DNA from: Nocardiopsis potens DSM 45234 | GTDB taxonomy: Bacteria; Actinomycetota; Actinomycetes; Streptosporangiales; Streptosporangiaceae | Direction: 5' to 3' | NCBI RefSeq assembly: GCF_000341105.1 | Contig: NZ_ANBB01000033.1 | Span: forward strand, 178,034 to 242,033 | DNA: 64,000 bases | Shown here: positions 7,144-16,378 of the stretch, one piece after another | Layout of the letters: every line of letters starts with the position of its first letter | Numbering within the stretch: the first letter of the stretch is position 1 | Made by a program: the position numbers and the translations under genes | Notes under the pieces: generated by a model | The model's database searches: none | What the model saw: only the letters and a program-made list of their open reading frames with translations | What the model was told of the DNA's origin: nothing

Positions 7144-9054
7144 CTACTCTGCGGCCTGCTCGGCCAGGGAGTTCAGGGTGGTGTCGACGAAGCCGCCGCC
7201 GACCTTCTCCAGGTCGGCTCCGCCCTCGCCGGGGGCGCTGCCGTCGGAGTTGGCGGCCAGGCTGAACAGCAGGTAGGGGCCCCACTGGCCGCCGCTGCCC
7301 TGGCCGGCGGAGCGGTCCAGCTGCTCGGCGCCGCTGCCCTCCTTGCCCTTCAGGCCGGCGAACCACTGGTTGGCGCCCAGGTCCTGGGCCTCCAGGGCCG
7401 CGGTGGCCTGCTCGGCCGAGTCCATGGCGGCGACGCCCGCGGTGACCGCGACCGCCCCGTCGGCGTCCACGTAGGTCGCGCGGATCACCTGGCGGCAGCC
7501 GTTCTCCTCGAGCACCCCGCCGTAGGAGCCCTGGCCCACGGTGGCGCAGTCCTCGGTGTCGTCGACCAGGGCCAGCTCGTACTCGGTTCCCTCGACGGTG
7601 AGGCTCTCCGGGAACAGCCCGCCGGACTCCAGCGCCGCCGGGGTCTCCGGGGGCGTGGACGTCCCGCCGGAGGAGAGCCCGGCCTCGTCCTCCCCGCCGC
7701 CGTTGGCGAGCAGGAACGCCCCGCCCCCGCCGGCCGCGAGCAGGGCGACGAAGCCCACACCGATCAGCACCTTGGTGCCGGTTCCGGTGCGGCTCCCCGA
7801 CCCGGCGCGGCGGCGCGGCGGCTCGTCGTCGTAGTCGTCGAGCCCGGACAGGTCGATCTCCGCGGTGGCGTTGGCTCCGGAGGGCGGCGCCTCGTCGCGG
7901 AACATCGGACGGCCGCCGAACTCCTCGGAGACCCGGGGCACGGCCTGGGTCGCGTCGTCGGAGCCGACCGCGGCCATGTTCTGGGTGGCCCCGCCGGCGT
8001 CATCGGGGAAGTACGGCTCCTCCTCCACCGGGACGGCGCCGTCGGGGACGTCGGTCGGGCCGATCACCCGGCCGCGCAGCGGCTGATCCGGCGGGGTCTC
8101 CCGGGGGGCGCCGGGGTGCGGTCCGGGAGGCGGCTGCGGTGCGCCCGGGGGCGGCCCCTGCGGGGCGCCGGAGGGCGGCTGCGGCCCGCCGTTCGGCGGG
8201 GCCTGGGGAGTGCCCGGAGCAGGTGCGCCCGGTGCGGGCGCGCCCGGCGCCGGGGCGGCCGGCCCGAGGGCGGCGGGGAGGCCCTGCGGGGCGTGCGGCG
8301 CGGCCGGAGCGCCCTGCTGCGGCCCCTGCGCCGCGTCCGCAGGGGTGCCGGGGAGGGCGGCGCGGGGCGTACCCGAGGCGTTCGGCGCGGCCGGGTGGCC
8401 GGGCGCACTCGGAGCGGGGGCACCCGCGGCGGTCGGGGCGGCCGGGTGGGCGGGTGCGCCCGGACCGGGGGCCAGCGGGCCGTCCTGCGGCGGTCCGGGC
8501 GGCGGCTGCGGTCCACCGGGCGGGGGGCCCTGCGGCGGTCCCGCGAGGGGGCGCTGCCCGTCGGTGGGAGCGCTCATCGGGGGGCGCTGCCCGCCGGTCG
8601 GCGCGTTCACGGGGGGCTGCTGACCGCCGGTGGGGGCGCTCATGGGAGGGCGCTGGCCGCCGGTCGGCTGGTTCATCGGCGGGCGCTGGCCGCCGGTCGG
8701 GGCGCCCATCGGGGGGCGCTGTCCAGCGGTGGGGGAGCCCATCGGGGGGCGCTGTCCACCGGTGGGGGCGCTCATGGGAGGGCGCTGGCCGCCGGTCGGC
8801 TGGTTCATCGGCGGGCGCTGGCCGCCGGTCGGGGCGCCCATGGGCGGGGACGCCGGCGGGCGGCCGGGGCCGGGGGGAGGGCCCTGCGGTGGGCTCTGTG
8901 GCGGACCCGGCGGCGGGCCCATCGGGGGGCGCGGGCCGCCGGCGGGGGCGCCGGTCTGCGGGGCCGGGGCGGGGCCGGGCCGTCCGTGCCGGGGCCCCTG
9001 GGGAGCGCCCGGCGGCGGCCCCTGGGGGGCGCCCTGCGGGGGGTAGGGCGGCAC
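7144..9054 (-). CDS. Proline-rich single-pass membrane protein with 11-residue repeats
   Basis: I do not recognise a named family. From the N-terminus the protein has ~400 residues of Pro/Gly/Gln/Ala-rich sequence, including about nine tandem copies of an 11-residue PTGGQRPPM-type unit; then an Asp/Glu-rich stretch; a positively charged RRRAGSGSRTG segment; one membrane span (VLIGVGFVALLAAGGGGAFLLA); and an external domain of ~190 residues with two cysteines. The layout (disordered cytosolic proline-rich N-terminus, one span, exported C-terminus) resembles many actinobacterial cell-envelope proteins. GTG at 9054 is the first ordinary start, but the frame stays open upstream and continues the same composition to about 9171, where an ATC codon follows a well spaced GGAG, so the true start is uncertain. 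Confidence 0.75.
   Translation of the reverse strand: MPPYPPQGAPQGPPPGAPQGPRHGRPGPAPAPQTGAPAGGPRPPMGPPPGPPQSPPQGPPPGPGRPPASPPMGAPTGGQRPPMNQPTGGQRPPMSAPTGGQRPPMGSPTAGQRPPMGAPTGGQRPPMNQPTGGQRPPMSAPTGGQQPPVNAPTGGQRPPMSAPTDGQRPLAGPPQGPPPGGPQPPPGPPQDGPLAPGPGAPAHPAAPTAAGAPAPSAPGHPAAPNASGTPRAALPGTPADAAQGPQQGAPAAPHAPQGLPAALGPAAPAPGAPAPGAPAPGTPQAPPNGGPQPPSGAPQGPPPGAPQPPPGPHPGAPRETPPDQPLRGRVIGPTDVPDGAVPVEEEPYFPDDAGGATQNMAAVGSDDATQAVPRVSEEFGGRPMFRDEAPPSGANATAEIDLSGLDDYDDEPPRRRAGSGSRTGTGTKVLIGVGFVALLAAGGGGAFLLANGGGEDEAGLSSGGTSTPPETPAALESGGLFPESLTVEGTEYELALVDDTEDCATVGQGSYGGVLEENGCRQVIRATYVDADGAVAVTAGVAAMDSAEQATAALEAQDLGANQWFAGLKGKEGSGAEQLDRSAGQGSGGQWGPYLLFSLAANSDGSAPGEGGADLEKVGGGFVDTTLNSLAEQAAE
8555..8850 (-). 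repeat. In-frame 33-bp tandem repeats within the proline-rich gene
   Basis: About nine tandem 33-bp units encode the PTGGQRPPM-type peptide repeats. The segment about 8630-8710 is repeated almost exactly at about 8762-8842, an offset of 132 bp or four units, indicating a recent block duplication. Units keep the reading frame, so copy-number change would lengthen or shorten the cytosolic domain without breaking the gene. Confidence 0.85.
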
Positions 9055-9571
9055 CGGGGGTGCCTGAGGGGGCCGGGGGGCGCCGTGCGGCGGGCCGGCC
9101 TCGGGACGCCCGGTCGGCCGCTCGTCGGGGCCGGGGCGACCTGCGCTGGGGTCGTTCGGATGCGGTGTGATGGGACTACTCCGTTGCCTGTCCTGAGGCG
9201 CGGCGCGGACGCGGGGGGCGTGCGCCGGGCGGAAAACGGGGCCTCGGGTCGGGTTCAGGGGACCGAGCGGTCCCGCGGGGGGCGCCTCGGTGCGCCGGAG
9301 CGCGGGAGGGACGCGCTATGCTCACTGCCGACTCTAGCGTCCGGTTCGCGCCTATGAGGTGACGGTATGACGGTAATCTCCCGGAAGACCCGGTGAGGCC
9401 GCTCCCCAGGACGCGAAAAGCCCGGCGGAGCGGGCATCGGGCGCCGTCCCCCTCCGAGCGACACGCCGAAGACCGGACGAAGCACTCCCCGCTCGGGGCA
9501 TAATGAGATGTAGGAGTAGTCACCTGTCGCGGCGCGACCGCGGGTCGGCCCCCGCTTCGGCGCGGGCCGCT
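9055..9571. other. Divergent intergenic region upstream of rplM
   Basis: This stretch lies between the proline-rich gene and the rplM promoter. Its right part should hold the promoter for the minus-strand gene; on the minus strand TTACCG / TAGGCG at a 16-nt spacing (about 9350-9380) is a weak candidate. The part 9055-9171 may be coding if the minus-strand gene starts at the ATC described in the findings. No other credible gene was seen. Confidence 0.4.
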
Positions 9572-9601
9572 TTGACCTGCGGTGCACTGCAGCGATATGA
9601 T
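9572..9601 (+). promoter_or_regulatory. Vegetative promoter for rplM-rpsI
   Basis: TTGACC (9572-9577) and TATGAT (9596-9601) are separated by 18 nt, a good match to the principal-sigma consensus. Transcription would start near 9608, giving a ~190-nt leader before the rplM start at 9799. Confidence 0.7.
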
Positions 9602-9742
9602 GCTCCGTCGTTGTGCGTTGAGTTGCCGTGGGCTCCCTTGACATCCCGTTGGGCGCCGACCACGCATCATCGTCTGCGCACTCAACACCGGATCACCCCC
9701 TGCAGGCAGTACACCGGGGACCCGGGCAAGGAATACGAGTCC

Positions 9743-9768
9743 TCCATTCCTCCTCGCGGAGGGGTGGA
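9743..9768 (+). promoter_or_regulatory. Leader hairpin just upstream of rplM
   Basis: TCCATTCCTCC and GGAGGGGTGGA pair (two G-U) around a TCGC tetraloop, 30 nt before the rplM start codon. A stable hairpin in a long ribosomal-protein leader could be a site for autogenous control, but I do not recognise a described leader family. Confidence 0.4.
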
Positions 9769-9798
9769 CCACGCCGACTGAGACGAAGGCTTACGATC

Positions 9799-10248
9799 GT
9801 GCGCACATACAGCCCCAAGCCCAGCGATGTCCAGCGTCAGTGGCACGTCATCGACGCCAGCGATGTCGTGCTCGGCCGGCTGGCCAGCCACGTCGCAACG
9901 CTGCTCCGAGGCAAGCACAAGACCTACTACGCGCCCCACATCGACACGGGCGACTTCGTGATCGTCGTGAACGCCGAGAAGGTCGCGCTGACCGGTCGCA
10001 AGCGGGAGCAGAAGCGGGCCTACCGGCACTCCGGCTACCCGGGCGGTCTCCGCTCCGTCGCCTACAGCGACCTGCTCGAGAAGCACCCCGAGCGGGCCAT
10101 CGAGAAGGCCGTCAAGGGCATGCTCCCCAAGGGTTCTCTCGGTCGCCAGATGGCCAAGAAGCTGAAGGTCTACGCCGGGTCGGAGCACCCGCACCAGGCC
10201 CAGAAGCCGGTGCCGTTCGAAATCACCAAGATCGACCAGCCCGCCTAG
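9799..10248 (+). CDS. rplM: 50S ribosomal protein L13 (uL13)
   Basis: A 149-residue protein with the usual [21 protein letters not shown] start, [24 protein letters not shown] and a [11 protein letters not shown] core, binding 23S rRNA early in large-subunit assembly. The GTG at 9799 is preceded by AAGG at proper spacing and yields the conserved N-terminus; an open frame extends upstream to 9628 but that part has no L13 similarity. It is followed by rpsI after 37 bp, the universal rplM-rpsI pair. Confidence 0.98.
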   Translation: MRTYSPKPSDVQRQWHVIDASDVVLGRLASHVATLLRGKHKTYYAPHIDTGDFVIVVNAEKVALTGRKREQKRAYRHSGYPGGLRSVAYSDLLEKHPERAIEKAVKGMLPKGSLGRQMAKKLKVYAGSEHPHQAQKPVPFEITKIDQPA

Positions 10249-10285
10249 GCGTTCGCGAGAGCTACAGGAAGTTACGAGGAGAACC

Positions 10286-10792
10286 GTGGTCGAGCCCACC
10301 GGCATCGAAGACGTCCAGGAATTCGACGGGAGCGAGGAGTTCCCGGCCGAGTACACCAGCGAGTCCGCCCCGGAGACCGGTGCGGCCTATGTCCCCACCG
10401 CCTCCGGCCCCGGCGCCGGCACCGGCCGCCGCAAGAAGGCCGTGGCCCGCGTCCGGATCACCCCGGGCGCCGGTGAGTGGAAGATCAACGGCAAGCCGCT
10501 GGAGACCTACTTCCCGGACAAGGTCCACCAGCAGGAGATCAAGGAGCCGCTGGTCGCGCTGGGCTTCGAGGACGCCTACGACGTCTTCGCCCGGCTGCAC
10601 GGCGGCGGCCCCAGCGGCCAGGCCGGTGCGCTGCGGCACGGCATCGCCCGCGCCCTCGCCGGCCTGGACCCGGAGAACAACCGGCCGACCCTGAAGAAGG
10701 CCGGGTTCCTCACCCGCGACTCCCGCGAGGTGGAGCGGAAGAAGGCCGGTCTCAAGAAGGCCCGCAAGGCTCCGCAGTTCTCCAAGCGCTGA
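10286..10792 (+). CDS. rpsI: 30S ribosomal protein S9 (uS9)
   Basis: A 168-residue S9 whose C-terminal Lys-Arg tail reaches the P-site tRNA. The core begins near residue 46 ([15 protein letters not shown]) and ends KAPQFSKR. The first ~45 residues are an acidic extension typical of high-GC actinobacteria and absent from E. coli S9. GTG start with a GAGGAG ribosome-binding site. Confidence 0.98.
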   Translation: MVEPTGIEDVQEFDGSEEFPAEYTSESAPETGAAYVPTASGPGAGTGRRKKAVARVRITPGAGEWKINGKPLETYFPDKVHQQEIKEPLVALGFEDAYDVFARLHGGGPSGQAGALRHGIARALAGLDPENNRPTLKKAGFLTRDSREVERKKAGLKKARKAPQFSKR

Positions 10793-10962
10793 CCCGCTTC
10801 CAGGGAACGCCCGCCGGTTCGCCCGGCACATGCTACGGCCCGCCGGTCCCCCGTCCCAGGGGTGGCCAGTGCGGGCCATAGCTGTTTTCCGGGGTCTCCG
10901 CACCGGGGACCCCTACCCCTCACAGACAAGTATCCGCTTCCCAACGAAGGGGCGAATGCCAC

Positions 10963-12306
10963 GTGGCTCGGTTGTTCGGTACTGACGGGGTGCGGGGGGT
11001 CGCCGGGCGCGACCTCACCGCCCGCCTGGCCCTGGACCTCTCCATCGCCGCCGCACGGGTGCTCACCGAGGACGGCACCGCGGGCCCGCGCCCGCTGGCG
11101 GTCGTCGGCAGGGACCCCCGGGCCTCCGGGGAGTTCCTGGAAGCGGCGATGGTGGCCGGGCTGGCCAGCGCCGGCGTCGACGTGGTCCGCCTCGGCGTGC
11201 TGCCCACCCCGGCGGTCGCGCACCTCACCGACGAGCTCAAGGCCGACTTCGGCGTGATGCTCTCGGCGAGCCACAACCCCGCGCCGGACAACGGGGTGAA
11301 GTTCTTCGGTCGCGGCGGGCAGAAGCTCCCGGACGAGGTGGAGGACCGGATCGAGGCGGCCCTGGCCGAGCCGGCCGAGGGCGCGGTGAACGGCGCGGTG
11401 GGCAGGGTGACCGAGGCCGCGGACGGGGCGGAGCGCTACGTCCGGCACGTGCTGGAGTCGCTGCCGAACCGCCTGGACGGGCTGAAGGTCGTGGTGGACT
11501 GCGCGCACGGGGCCGCCTCCGGGGTAGCGCCCGAGGCGCTGCGCCGGGCCGGCGCCGAGGTGATCGCGATCGGCACCGAGCCGGACGGCCTCAACATCAA
11601 CGAGGGCTGCGGCTCCACCCACCTGGAGGCGCTGCAGGCCGCGGTGCGCGAGCACGGCGCCGACGCCGGGATCGCGCACGACGGCGACGCCGACCGCTGC
11701 CTGGCGGTCGCCGCGGACGGGTCGGTCGTCGACGGCGACCAGATCCTCGCGGTGCTCGCGCTGGAACTGCAGGAGGCCGGCCTGCTCGCCGACTCCACCC
11801 TGGTCGTCACCGTGATGAGCAACCTGGGGCTCAAACTGGCGATGGCCGAGGCCGGCGTCACCGTGGTGGAGACCCCGGTCGGCGACCGGTACGTGCTGGA
11901 GGCGATGCGCGAGGGCGGGTTCTCGCTCGGCGGCGAGCAGTCCGGGCACGTCGTGCTGCTGGACCACGCCACCACCGGCGACGGCCTGCTCACCGGGCTG
12001 CGGCTGCTGGCGGCGGTCTCCCGCCGCGGGCTGGCCCTGGGCGAGCTGGCCAAGGTGATGACCCGGCTGCCGCAGGTGCTGGTCAACGTGCGCGGGGTGG
12101 ACAAGTCCCGGGCGTCGACCGACGCGAAGGTCGCGGCCGCGGTGGCGGTGGCCGAGTCCGAGCTGGGCGAGTCCGGCCGGGTCCTGCTCCGGCCCAGCGG
12201 CACCGAGCCGATGGTCCGGGTCATGGTCGAGGCCGCGGAGGAGGCCCAGGCCCGCGCGATCGCCGAGCGCCTGGCCGCCGTGGTCGAGACGGAACTCGCG
12301 GTCTGA
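10963..12306 (+). CDS. glmM: Phosphoglucosamine mutase
   Basis: GlmM interconverts glucosamine-6-phosphate and glucosamine-1-phosphate, the second step from fructose-6-phosphate to UDP-GlcNAc for peptidoglycan. The 447-residue protein has the [12 protein letters not shown] start, the active-site phosphoserine loop [11 protein letters not shown] (about residue 104), the metal-binding DGDADRC loop and the phosphate-binding [11 protein letters not shown] near the C-terminus. GTG start. It follows rplM-rpsI, its usual actinobacterial position, and the preceding step enzyme GlmS is encoded 2 kb downstream on the other strand. Confidence 0.97.
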   Translation: MARLFGTDGVRGVAGRDLTARLALDLSIAAARVLTEDGTAGPRPLAVVGRDPRASGEFLEAAMVAGLASAGVDVVRLGVLPTPAVAHLTDELKADFGVMLSASHNPAPDNGVKFFGRGGQKLPDEVEDRIEAALAEPAEGAVNGAVGRVTEAADGAERYVRHVLESLPNRLDGLKVVVDCAHGAASGVAPEALRRAGAEVIAIGTEPDGLNINEGCGSTHLEALQAAVREHGADAGIAHDGDADRCLAVAADGSVVDGDQILAVLALELQEAGLLADSTLVVTVMSNLGLKLAMAEAGVTVVETPVGDRYVLEAMREGGFSLGGEQSGHVVLLDHATTGDGLLTGLRLLAAVSRRGLALGELAKVMTRLPQVLVNVRGVDKSRASTDAKVAAAVAVAESELGESGRVLLRPSGTEPMVRVMVEAAEEAQARAIAERLAAVVETELAV

Positions 12307-12329
12307 ACCCGCAGGCCCGCGGACACGTC

Positions 12330-12364
12330 GCGGCCCCCGCCCGGAGCATCCGGACGGGGGCCGC
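12330..12364 (+). terminator. Terminator after glmM
   Basis: Sixteen-nt arms (15 matches) built around GCGGCCCCCG and CGGGGGCCGC with a 3-nt loop, 24 bp after the glmM stop, followed by TTCCGTTCC. Confidence 0.75.
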
Positions 12365-12386
12365 TTCCGTTCCCGGGCGCTCTCCC

Positions 12387-12450
12387 CGGTGGCCTCGGCG
12401 CTGCGGCCCCGCCGGAGCGTTCGGACAGGGCCGGAACGCCGAGAGCACCG
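12387..12450. repeat. 64-bp palindromic element, copy 1
   Basis: A 64-bp imperfect palindrome (24 of 32 arm positions pair) between the convergent glmM and M1-aminopeptidase genes. Its ends read CGGTG and GCACCG and its centre is GAGC/GTTC. It shares length and layout with the copies at 22457, 27197, 43261, 45744 and 60337. Confidence 0.65.
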
Positions 12451-12533
12451 CCTCGGGGCGCGCCCCGGTGTCCCCGCGGGCCGGCCGGGAGGCCGGCCGC
12501 GGCGGGGCACCGGGGCCCACCGCCGGGGCCGGG

Positions 12534-14039
12534 TCAGTGCCGGTGCAGCAGCTCCCGGTTGCGCTCGATGGCCTCCCAGGAGTCCGGCTCCTCCGGCGCG
12601 GACTTCAGGCTCGCCGCGGTGCCCTCGGTCCCGGGCGGGGCCGGCGGGCGGCCCTGGGAGTAGAGCCAGGTGTCGTAGACCTCGCCGAGGTCCTTGCCGG
12701 AGACCTGCTCCGACATCTCGATGAACTCCTCGACGGTCCCGTTGCCGTGCGCGTTCTTCTCCTGCCAGGAGCGGAGCAGCTCGCCGAAGGCGTCGTCGCC
12801 GATCTCGGTGCGCAGCGCGTGCACCGCCAGCGCGCCGCGGTCGTACACGGCCGAGTGGAACACGTTCTCCGCGCCGGGGTCGCCCGGGGTCACGTCCCAG
12901 AACGGGTCGTCGGCCGGGTAGGAGTGGTAGGTGTACTCGGCCAGCTCCTGGGCGGTCCCCTCGCCCTCGTGCTCGGACCACATCCACTCGGAGTAGCTGG
13001 CGAAGCCCTCGTTCAGCCAGATGTCGTCCCAGCCCTCGACCGAGACGTGGTCGCCCCACCACTGGTGCGCCAGCTCGTGCGCGACCACGTAGGTGTTGGA
13101 GCCGCGGAGGAAGAACGCGTGGCTGTAGACCGGCCGGGTCTGGGTCTCCAGCGCGAAGCCGAGGTCGGCGTCGGGGCCGGCCACCACCCCGCCCAGGGCG
13201 TTGTACGGGTAGGGCCCGAAGGACTCCTCCTGGAACTCCAGGATCTCCGGCCCGCGCTCGATGCTGGCCTTGGCCGGGCCGGCCAGCGAGCCGAGGCTCT
13301 CCGCGTAGGCGTCGTAAACCGGCAGGCCGGAGTCGGTCTCGCCCTCGTGCGCCTCGTACTCGCCGACCGCGAGGGTGGCCAGGTAGGTGGCGGACGGTCG
13401 GTCCTGGCGCCAGGTGTAGGTGGTCTTGCCGCCGAGCGTCCGCTCACCGGTGAGCACGCCGTTGCTGATCGCCTCGTACCCCTCGGGGACCGAGACGCGG
13501 ACGTCGAAGGTGGCCTTGTCCAGCGGGTGGTCGTTGGAGGGGAACCACCACCACGCCGCCTCGGGCTGGCCGAGCGCGATCGCGCCGTCCGGGGTCCGGG
13601 TCCACCCGGTCACCGAGCCGTCCCCCCACTTCACCGAGGAGGGGACGTCGGAGTACTTGACCACCGCGGTGAGCCGGTCGCCCTCGGCGACCGGGGAGCG
13701 CGGGACGACCTCCACCTTGTGCTCGCCGGCTGCGGAGAAGTCGGCCTTCCGCCCGTTCACCCGGACCGAGTCCACGTCGAGCAGGAAGTCCAGGGTGAAG
13801 GAGTCCAGGTCCTCGGTGGCGGTGGCGACCAGGGTGGCGGTGCCCTTGAGCCGGTCGGTGTCCGGGGCGTAGTCCAGCCGCAGGTCGTAGTGGCCGACGT
13901 CGTAGCCGGGGTTCCCGTAGTCGGGGAAGTAGGGGTCGCCGATGCCTCCGGCCGGATCGGCCGAGGCGACCGGCGCCGCGGCGAGCAGCAGCGCCGCCGC
14001 GGCGGCACCGGCGCCGCCGCGCAGCAGAGTGCGTCGCAT
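12534..14039 (-). CDS. Secreted M1-family zinc aminopeptidase
   Basis: A 501-residue gluzincin that removes N-terminal residues from peptides outside the cell. An N-terminal signal peptide is clear (MRRTLLRGG, Ala/Leu-rich core, cleavage after ASA). The zinc site is HELAHQWWGDH (about residue 318) with the third ligand in WLNEGFA about 19 residues later; ALETQTRP is the counterpart of the exopeptidase GAMEN motif. It is shorter than PepN because it lacks the large C-terminal helical domain, as in other small secreted actinobacterial M1 enzymes. AGGAAGG precedes the ATG. The gene converges with glmM. The natural substrate is not evident. Confidence 0.92.
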   Translation of the reverse strand: MRRTLLRGGAGAAAAALLLAAAPVASADPAGGIGDPYFPDYGNPGYDVGHYDLRLDYAPDTDRLKGTATLVATATEDLDSFTLDFLLDVDSVRVNGRKADFSAAGEHKVEVVPRSPVAEGDRLTAVVKYSDVPSSVKWGDGSVTGWTRTPDGAIALGQPEAAWWWFPSNDHPLDKATFDVRVSVPEGYEAISNGVLTGERTLGGKTTYTWRQDRPSATYLATLAVGEYEAHEGETDSGLPVYDAYAESLGSLAGPAKASIERGPEILEFQEESFGPYPYNALGGVVAGPDADLGFALETQTRPVYSHAFFLRGSNTYVVAHELAHQWWGDHVSVEGWDDIWLNEGFASYSEWMWSEHEGEGTAQELAEYTYHSYPADDPFWDVTPGDPGAENVFHSAVYDRGALAVHALRTEIGDDAFGELLRSWQEKNAHGNGTVEEFIEMSEQVSGKDLGEVYDTWLYSQGRPPAPPGTEGTAASLKSAPEEPDSWEAIERNRELLHRH

Positions 14040-14066
14040 GGGGGGATACCTTCCTGGGAGGGACGG

Positions 14067-14086
14067 CGTGACCGGGGGCGGTCACG
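14067..14086. promoter_or_regulatory. Inverted repeat CGTGACCG-N4-CGGTCACG upstream of the M1 peptidase
   Basis: Perfect 8-bp arms around GGGG, 28 bp upstream of the ATG of the secreted aminopeptidase. Position in the 5' leader suggests an operator or an mRNA hairpin; no matching regulator is encoded nearby. Confidence 0.35.
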
Positions 14087-14256
14087 TTTCGCACTGCGGT
14101 AACCGCTTTACCCCGGGTCCATGATCGGCGAACCGGCCACATCCGGCCCATCCGCCACGCCGTCCCGACCAGGCCGGAAAGGGGCCGGAACGGCACGAGG
14201 GGGACGGCCCCGCACCGGGCCGCCCCCCTCGCCGGATCCGCTCCGCGGACCGGGCC

Positions 14257-16110
14257 CTACTCCACGGTCACGCTCTTGGCGAGGTTCCGCGGCTGGTCCA
14301 CGTCGTTCCCCTTGGCCAGGGCCAGCTCGCAGGCGAACACCTGGAGCGGGACGGTGGCCACGACCGGCTGCAGCAGGGTGGGCACCGCCGGGATCTCGAT
14401 CAGCTCGTCGGCGAACGGCCGCACCGCCTCGTCGCCCTCCTCGGCGATGACGATGGTGCGGGCGCCGCGGGCCCGGATCTCCTGGATGTTGCTGACGATC
14501 TTGTCGTGCAGCACGCTGCGGCCCTTGGGGGAGGGCACCACCACGACGACCGGCAGGCCGTCCTCGATGAGCGCGATCGGGCCGTGCTTCAGCTCGCCGG
14601 CGGCGAACGCCTCGGCGTGCATGTAGGCCAGTTCCTTGAGCTTGAGCGCGCCCTCCAGCGCCACCGGGTAGCCCACGTGCCGGCCGAGGAAGAGCACGGT
14701 CTCGGCGCCGCTGAGCGAGCGGGCCAGCTCGCGCACCGGGCCGACGGTGTCCAGCACCCGCTCCACCTGCTCGGCCATGGTGGCGAGCTGGGAGATGACC
14801 GCGTTCACCTCGTCGCCGAACTTGAGGTTGCGCACCTGGGCCAGGTAGAGGCCGATCAGGTAGCAGGCGACCAGCTGGGTGAGGAAGGTCTTGGTGGCGG
14901 CCACCCCGACCTCCGGGCCGGCGTGGGTGTAGAGCACGCCGTCGGACTCGCGCGGGATGGTGGAGCCGTTGACGTTGCAGATCGCCAGCACCCGGGCCTG
15001 CTGCTCGCGGGCGTGCCGGACCGCCATCAGGGTGTCCATGCTCTCGCCGGACTGGGAGATCGCGATGACCATGGTCTGCCGGTCCAGGATCGGGTCGCGG
15101 TAGCGGAACTCGCTGGCGACCTCCACCTCGCACGGGATCCGGCACCAGTGCTCGATCGCGTACTTGGCGATCAGGCCCGCGTGGTAGGAGGTGCCGCAGG
15201 CGATGATCACGATCTTGCGGATCTCGCGCAGCTCCTCGGGGGCGATCCGCATCTCGTCCAGGGAGAGCGTGCCGTCCGCGCCGACCCGGCCGAGCAGGGT
15301 GTCGGCGACCGCCTTCGGCTGCTCGACGATCTCCTTGAGCATGAAGTAGTCGTAGCCGGCCTTCTCCGCGGCGGAGGCGTCCCAGTCGACGTGGTACTCG
15401 CGCACCTCGGCGGGGCGGCCGTCGTAGTCGGTCACGGTGACCGAGTCCCGGCGCAGCTCGACCACCTGGTCCTGGCCCAGCTCGATGGCGTCGCGGGTGT
15501 GCGCGATGAACGCGGCCACGTCGCTGGCGAGGAAGTTCTCCCCGTCGCCGCGGCCCACCACCAGCGGCGAGTTGCGGCGCGCGGCCACCACCAGGTCGGG
15601 GGCGCCGACGTACGTGGCGACCAGGGTGAACGCGCCCTCCAGGCGGCGGCAGACCGAGCGCATCGCGGCGGCCAGGTCGTCGTCGCCGCGCTCCTTGAGC
15701 TCCTCGGCGAGCAGGTGCGCCGCGACCTCGGTGTCGGTCTCGGAGGCGAACTTGCAGCCGCGCTCCTCCAGCTCGGCGCGGAGTGCGACGAAGTTCTCGA
15801 TGATCCCGTTGTGGATCACGGCGACCCGGCCGTCGTTGTCCACGTGCGGGTGGGCGTTGAGGTCGGTGGGGGCGCCGTGGGTGGCCCACCGGGTGTGCCC
15901 GATCCCGATCCCGTCCGCGGTGCGCGGCGTCTCCTCCAGCGCGCGGCGCAGGTTCTCCAGCTTCCCGGCGCGCTTCTCGGTCTCCAGCCGGCCGCCGGAG
16001 AGGACGGCGACGCCCGCGGAGTCGTATCCGCGGTACTCCAACCTTGCCAGGCCGTCAACGACGACTTCGAGCGCCGGTTGCGGCCCGACGTAGCCAACGA
16101 TTCCGCACAT
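14257..16110 (-). CDS. glmS: Glutamine--fructose-6-phosphate aminotransferase (isomerising)
   Basis: GlmS makes glucosamine-6-phosphate from fructose-6-phosphate and glutamine, the first committed step to UDP-GlcNAc. The 617-residue protein starts MCGIVGYVG, with Cys2 as the glutaminase nucleophile, followed by an Ntn-hydrolase domain (about 1-230) and two SIS isomerase domains (about 280-420 and 450-600); it ends [10 protein letters not shown], the usual C-terminus that closes over the sugar site. Two DasR-like boxes lie 44-89 bp upstream, suggesting control by GlcN-6-P or GlcNAc-6-P levels. No glmS ribozyme is visible upstream. Confidence 0.97.
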   Translation of the reverse strand: MCGIVGYVGPQPALEVVVDGLARLEYRGYDSAGVAVLSGGRLETEKRAGKLENLRRALEETPRTADGIGIGHTRWATHGAPTDLNAHPHVDNDGRVAVIHNGIIENFVALRAELEERGCKFASETDTEVAAHLLAEELKERGDDDLAAAMRSVCRRLEGAFTLVATYVGAPDLVVAARRNSPLVVGRGDGENFLASDVAAFIAHTRDAIELGQDQVVELRRDSVTVTDYDGRPAEVREYHVDWDASAAEKAGYDYFMLKEIVEQPKAVADTLLGRVGADGTLSLDEMRIAPEELREIRKIVIIACGTSYHAGLIAKYAIEHWCRIPCEVEVASEFRYRDPILDRQTMVIAISQSGESMDTLMAVRHAREQQARVLAICNVNGSTIPRESDGVLYTHAGPEVGVAATKTFLTQLVACYLIGLYLAQVRNLKFGDEVNAVISQLATMAEQVERVLDTVGPVRELARSLSGAETVLFLGRHVGYPVALEGALKLKELAYMHAEAFAAGELKHGPIALIEDGLPVVVVVPSPKGRSVLHDKIVSNIQEIRARGARTIVIAEEGDEAVRPFADELIEIPAVPTLLQPVVATVPLQVFACELALAKGNDVDQPRNLAKSVTVE

Positions 16111-16153
16111 GGGCGCAAGCGTAGTTCACGGAGGGGCCCATCGCCGCCTTCCG

Positions 16154-16165
16154 TGGTGTGGACCA
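16154..16165. promoter_or_regulatory. DasR/NagR-like operator (dre), site 1 upstream of glmS
   Basis: TGGTGTGGACCA keeps the TGGT...ACCA palindromic ends of the dre consensus (TGGTCTAGACCA) recognised by GntR/HutC-family DasR, with two central differences. It lies 44 bp before the glmS ATG and its centre is 32 bp (about three helical turns) from site 2. Confidence 0.5.
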
Positions 16166-16183
16166 ATCGTCGTTTTCGCAGGT

Positions 16184-16199
16184 AGCGGTATAGACCAGT
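16184..16199. promoter_or_regulatory. DasR/NagR-like operator (dre), site 2 upstream of glmS
   Basis: AGCGGTATAGACCAGT (on the glmS strand ACTGGTCTATACCGCT) matches the 16-bp dre consensus at nearly all positions. DasR represses GlcNAc uptake and catabolism genes in Streptomyces; a site in front of glmS would link amino-sugar supply to biosynthesis. Confidence 0.6.
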
Positions 16200-16378
16200 T
16201 GGCGGCCCCGGCGGTGGAGCCCCAGGTGGGGAGGGGGGTCGGCGGCCGCCGGAGGCGACGGAAACGGGCGAAGCCGGGAAAAAGAAGAGACTGGCCACAA
16301 TCGGCGCGCCGCCGCCGGAGCCCTCCCGGCGGGGGCGGTGCCCGAAGCCCTGTTCACCCTCCCTTAAAGTGGGCAGAC

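Noticed and set aside
6829..9357. Plus-strand 842-codon open frame opposite the proline-rich gene
   Set aside because: It is the complement of the real repeat-rich gene and begins inside the 70-bp array; composition is Gly/Arg noise without a start signal.
9638..9643. TTGACA as a second rplM -35 box
   Set aside because: No -10-like hexamer lies 16-19 nt downstream; the promoter at 9572-9601 is much better.
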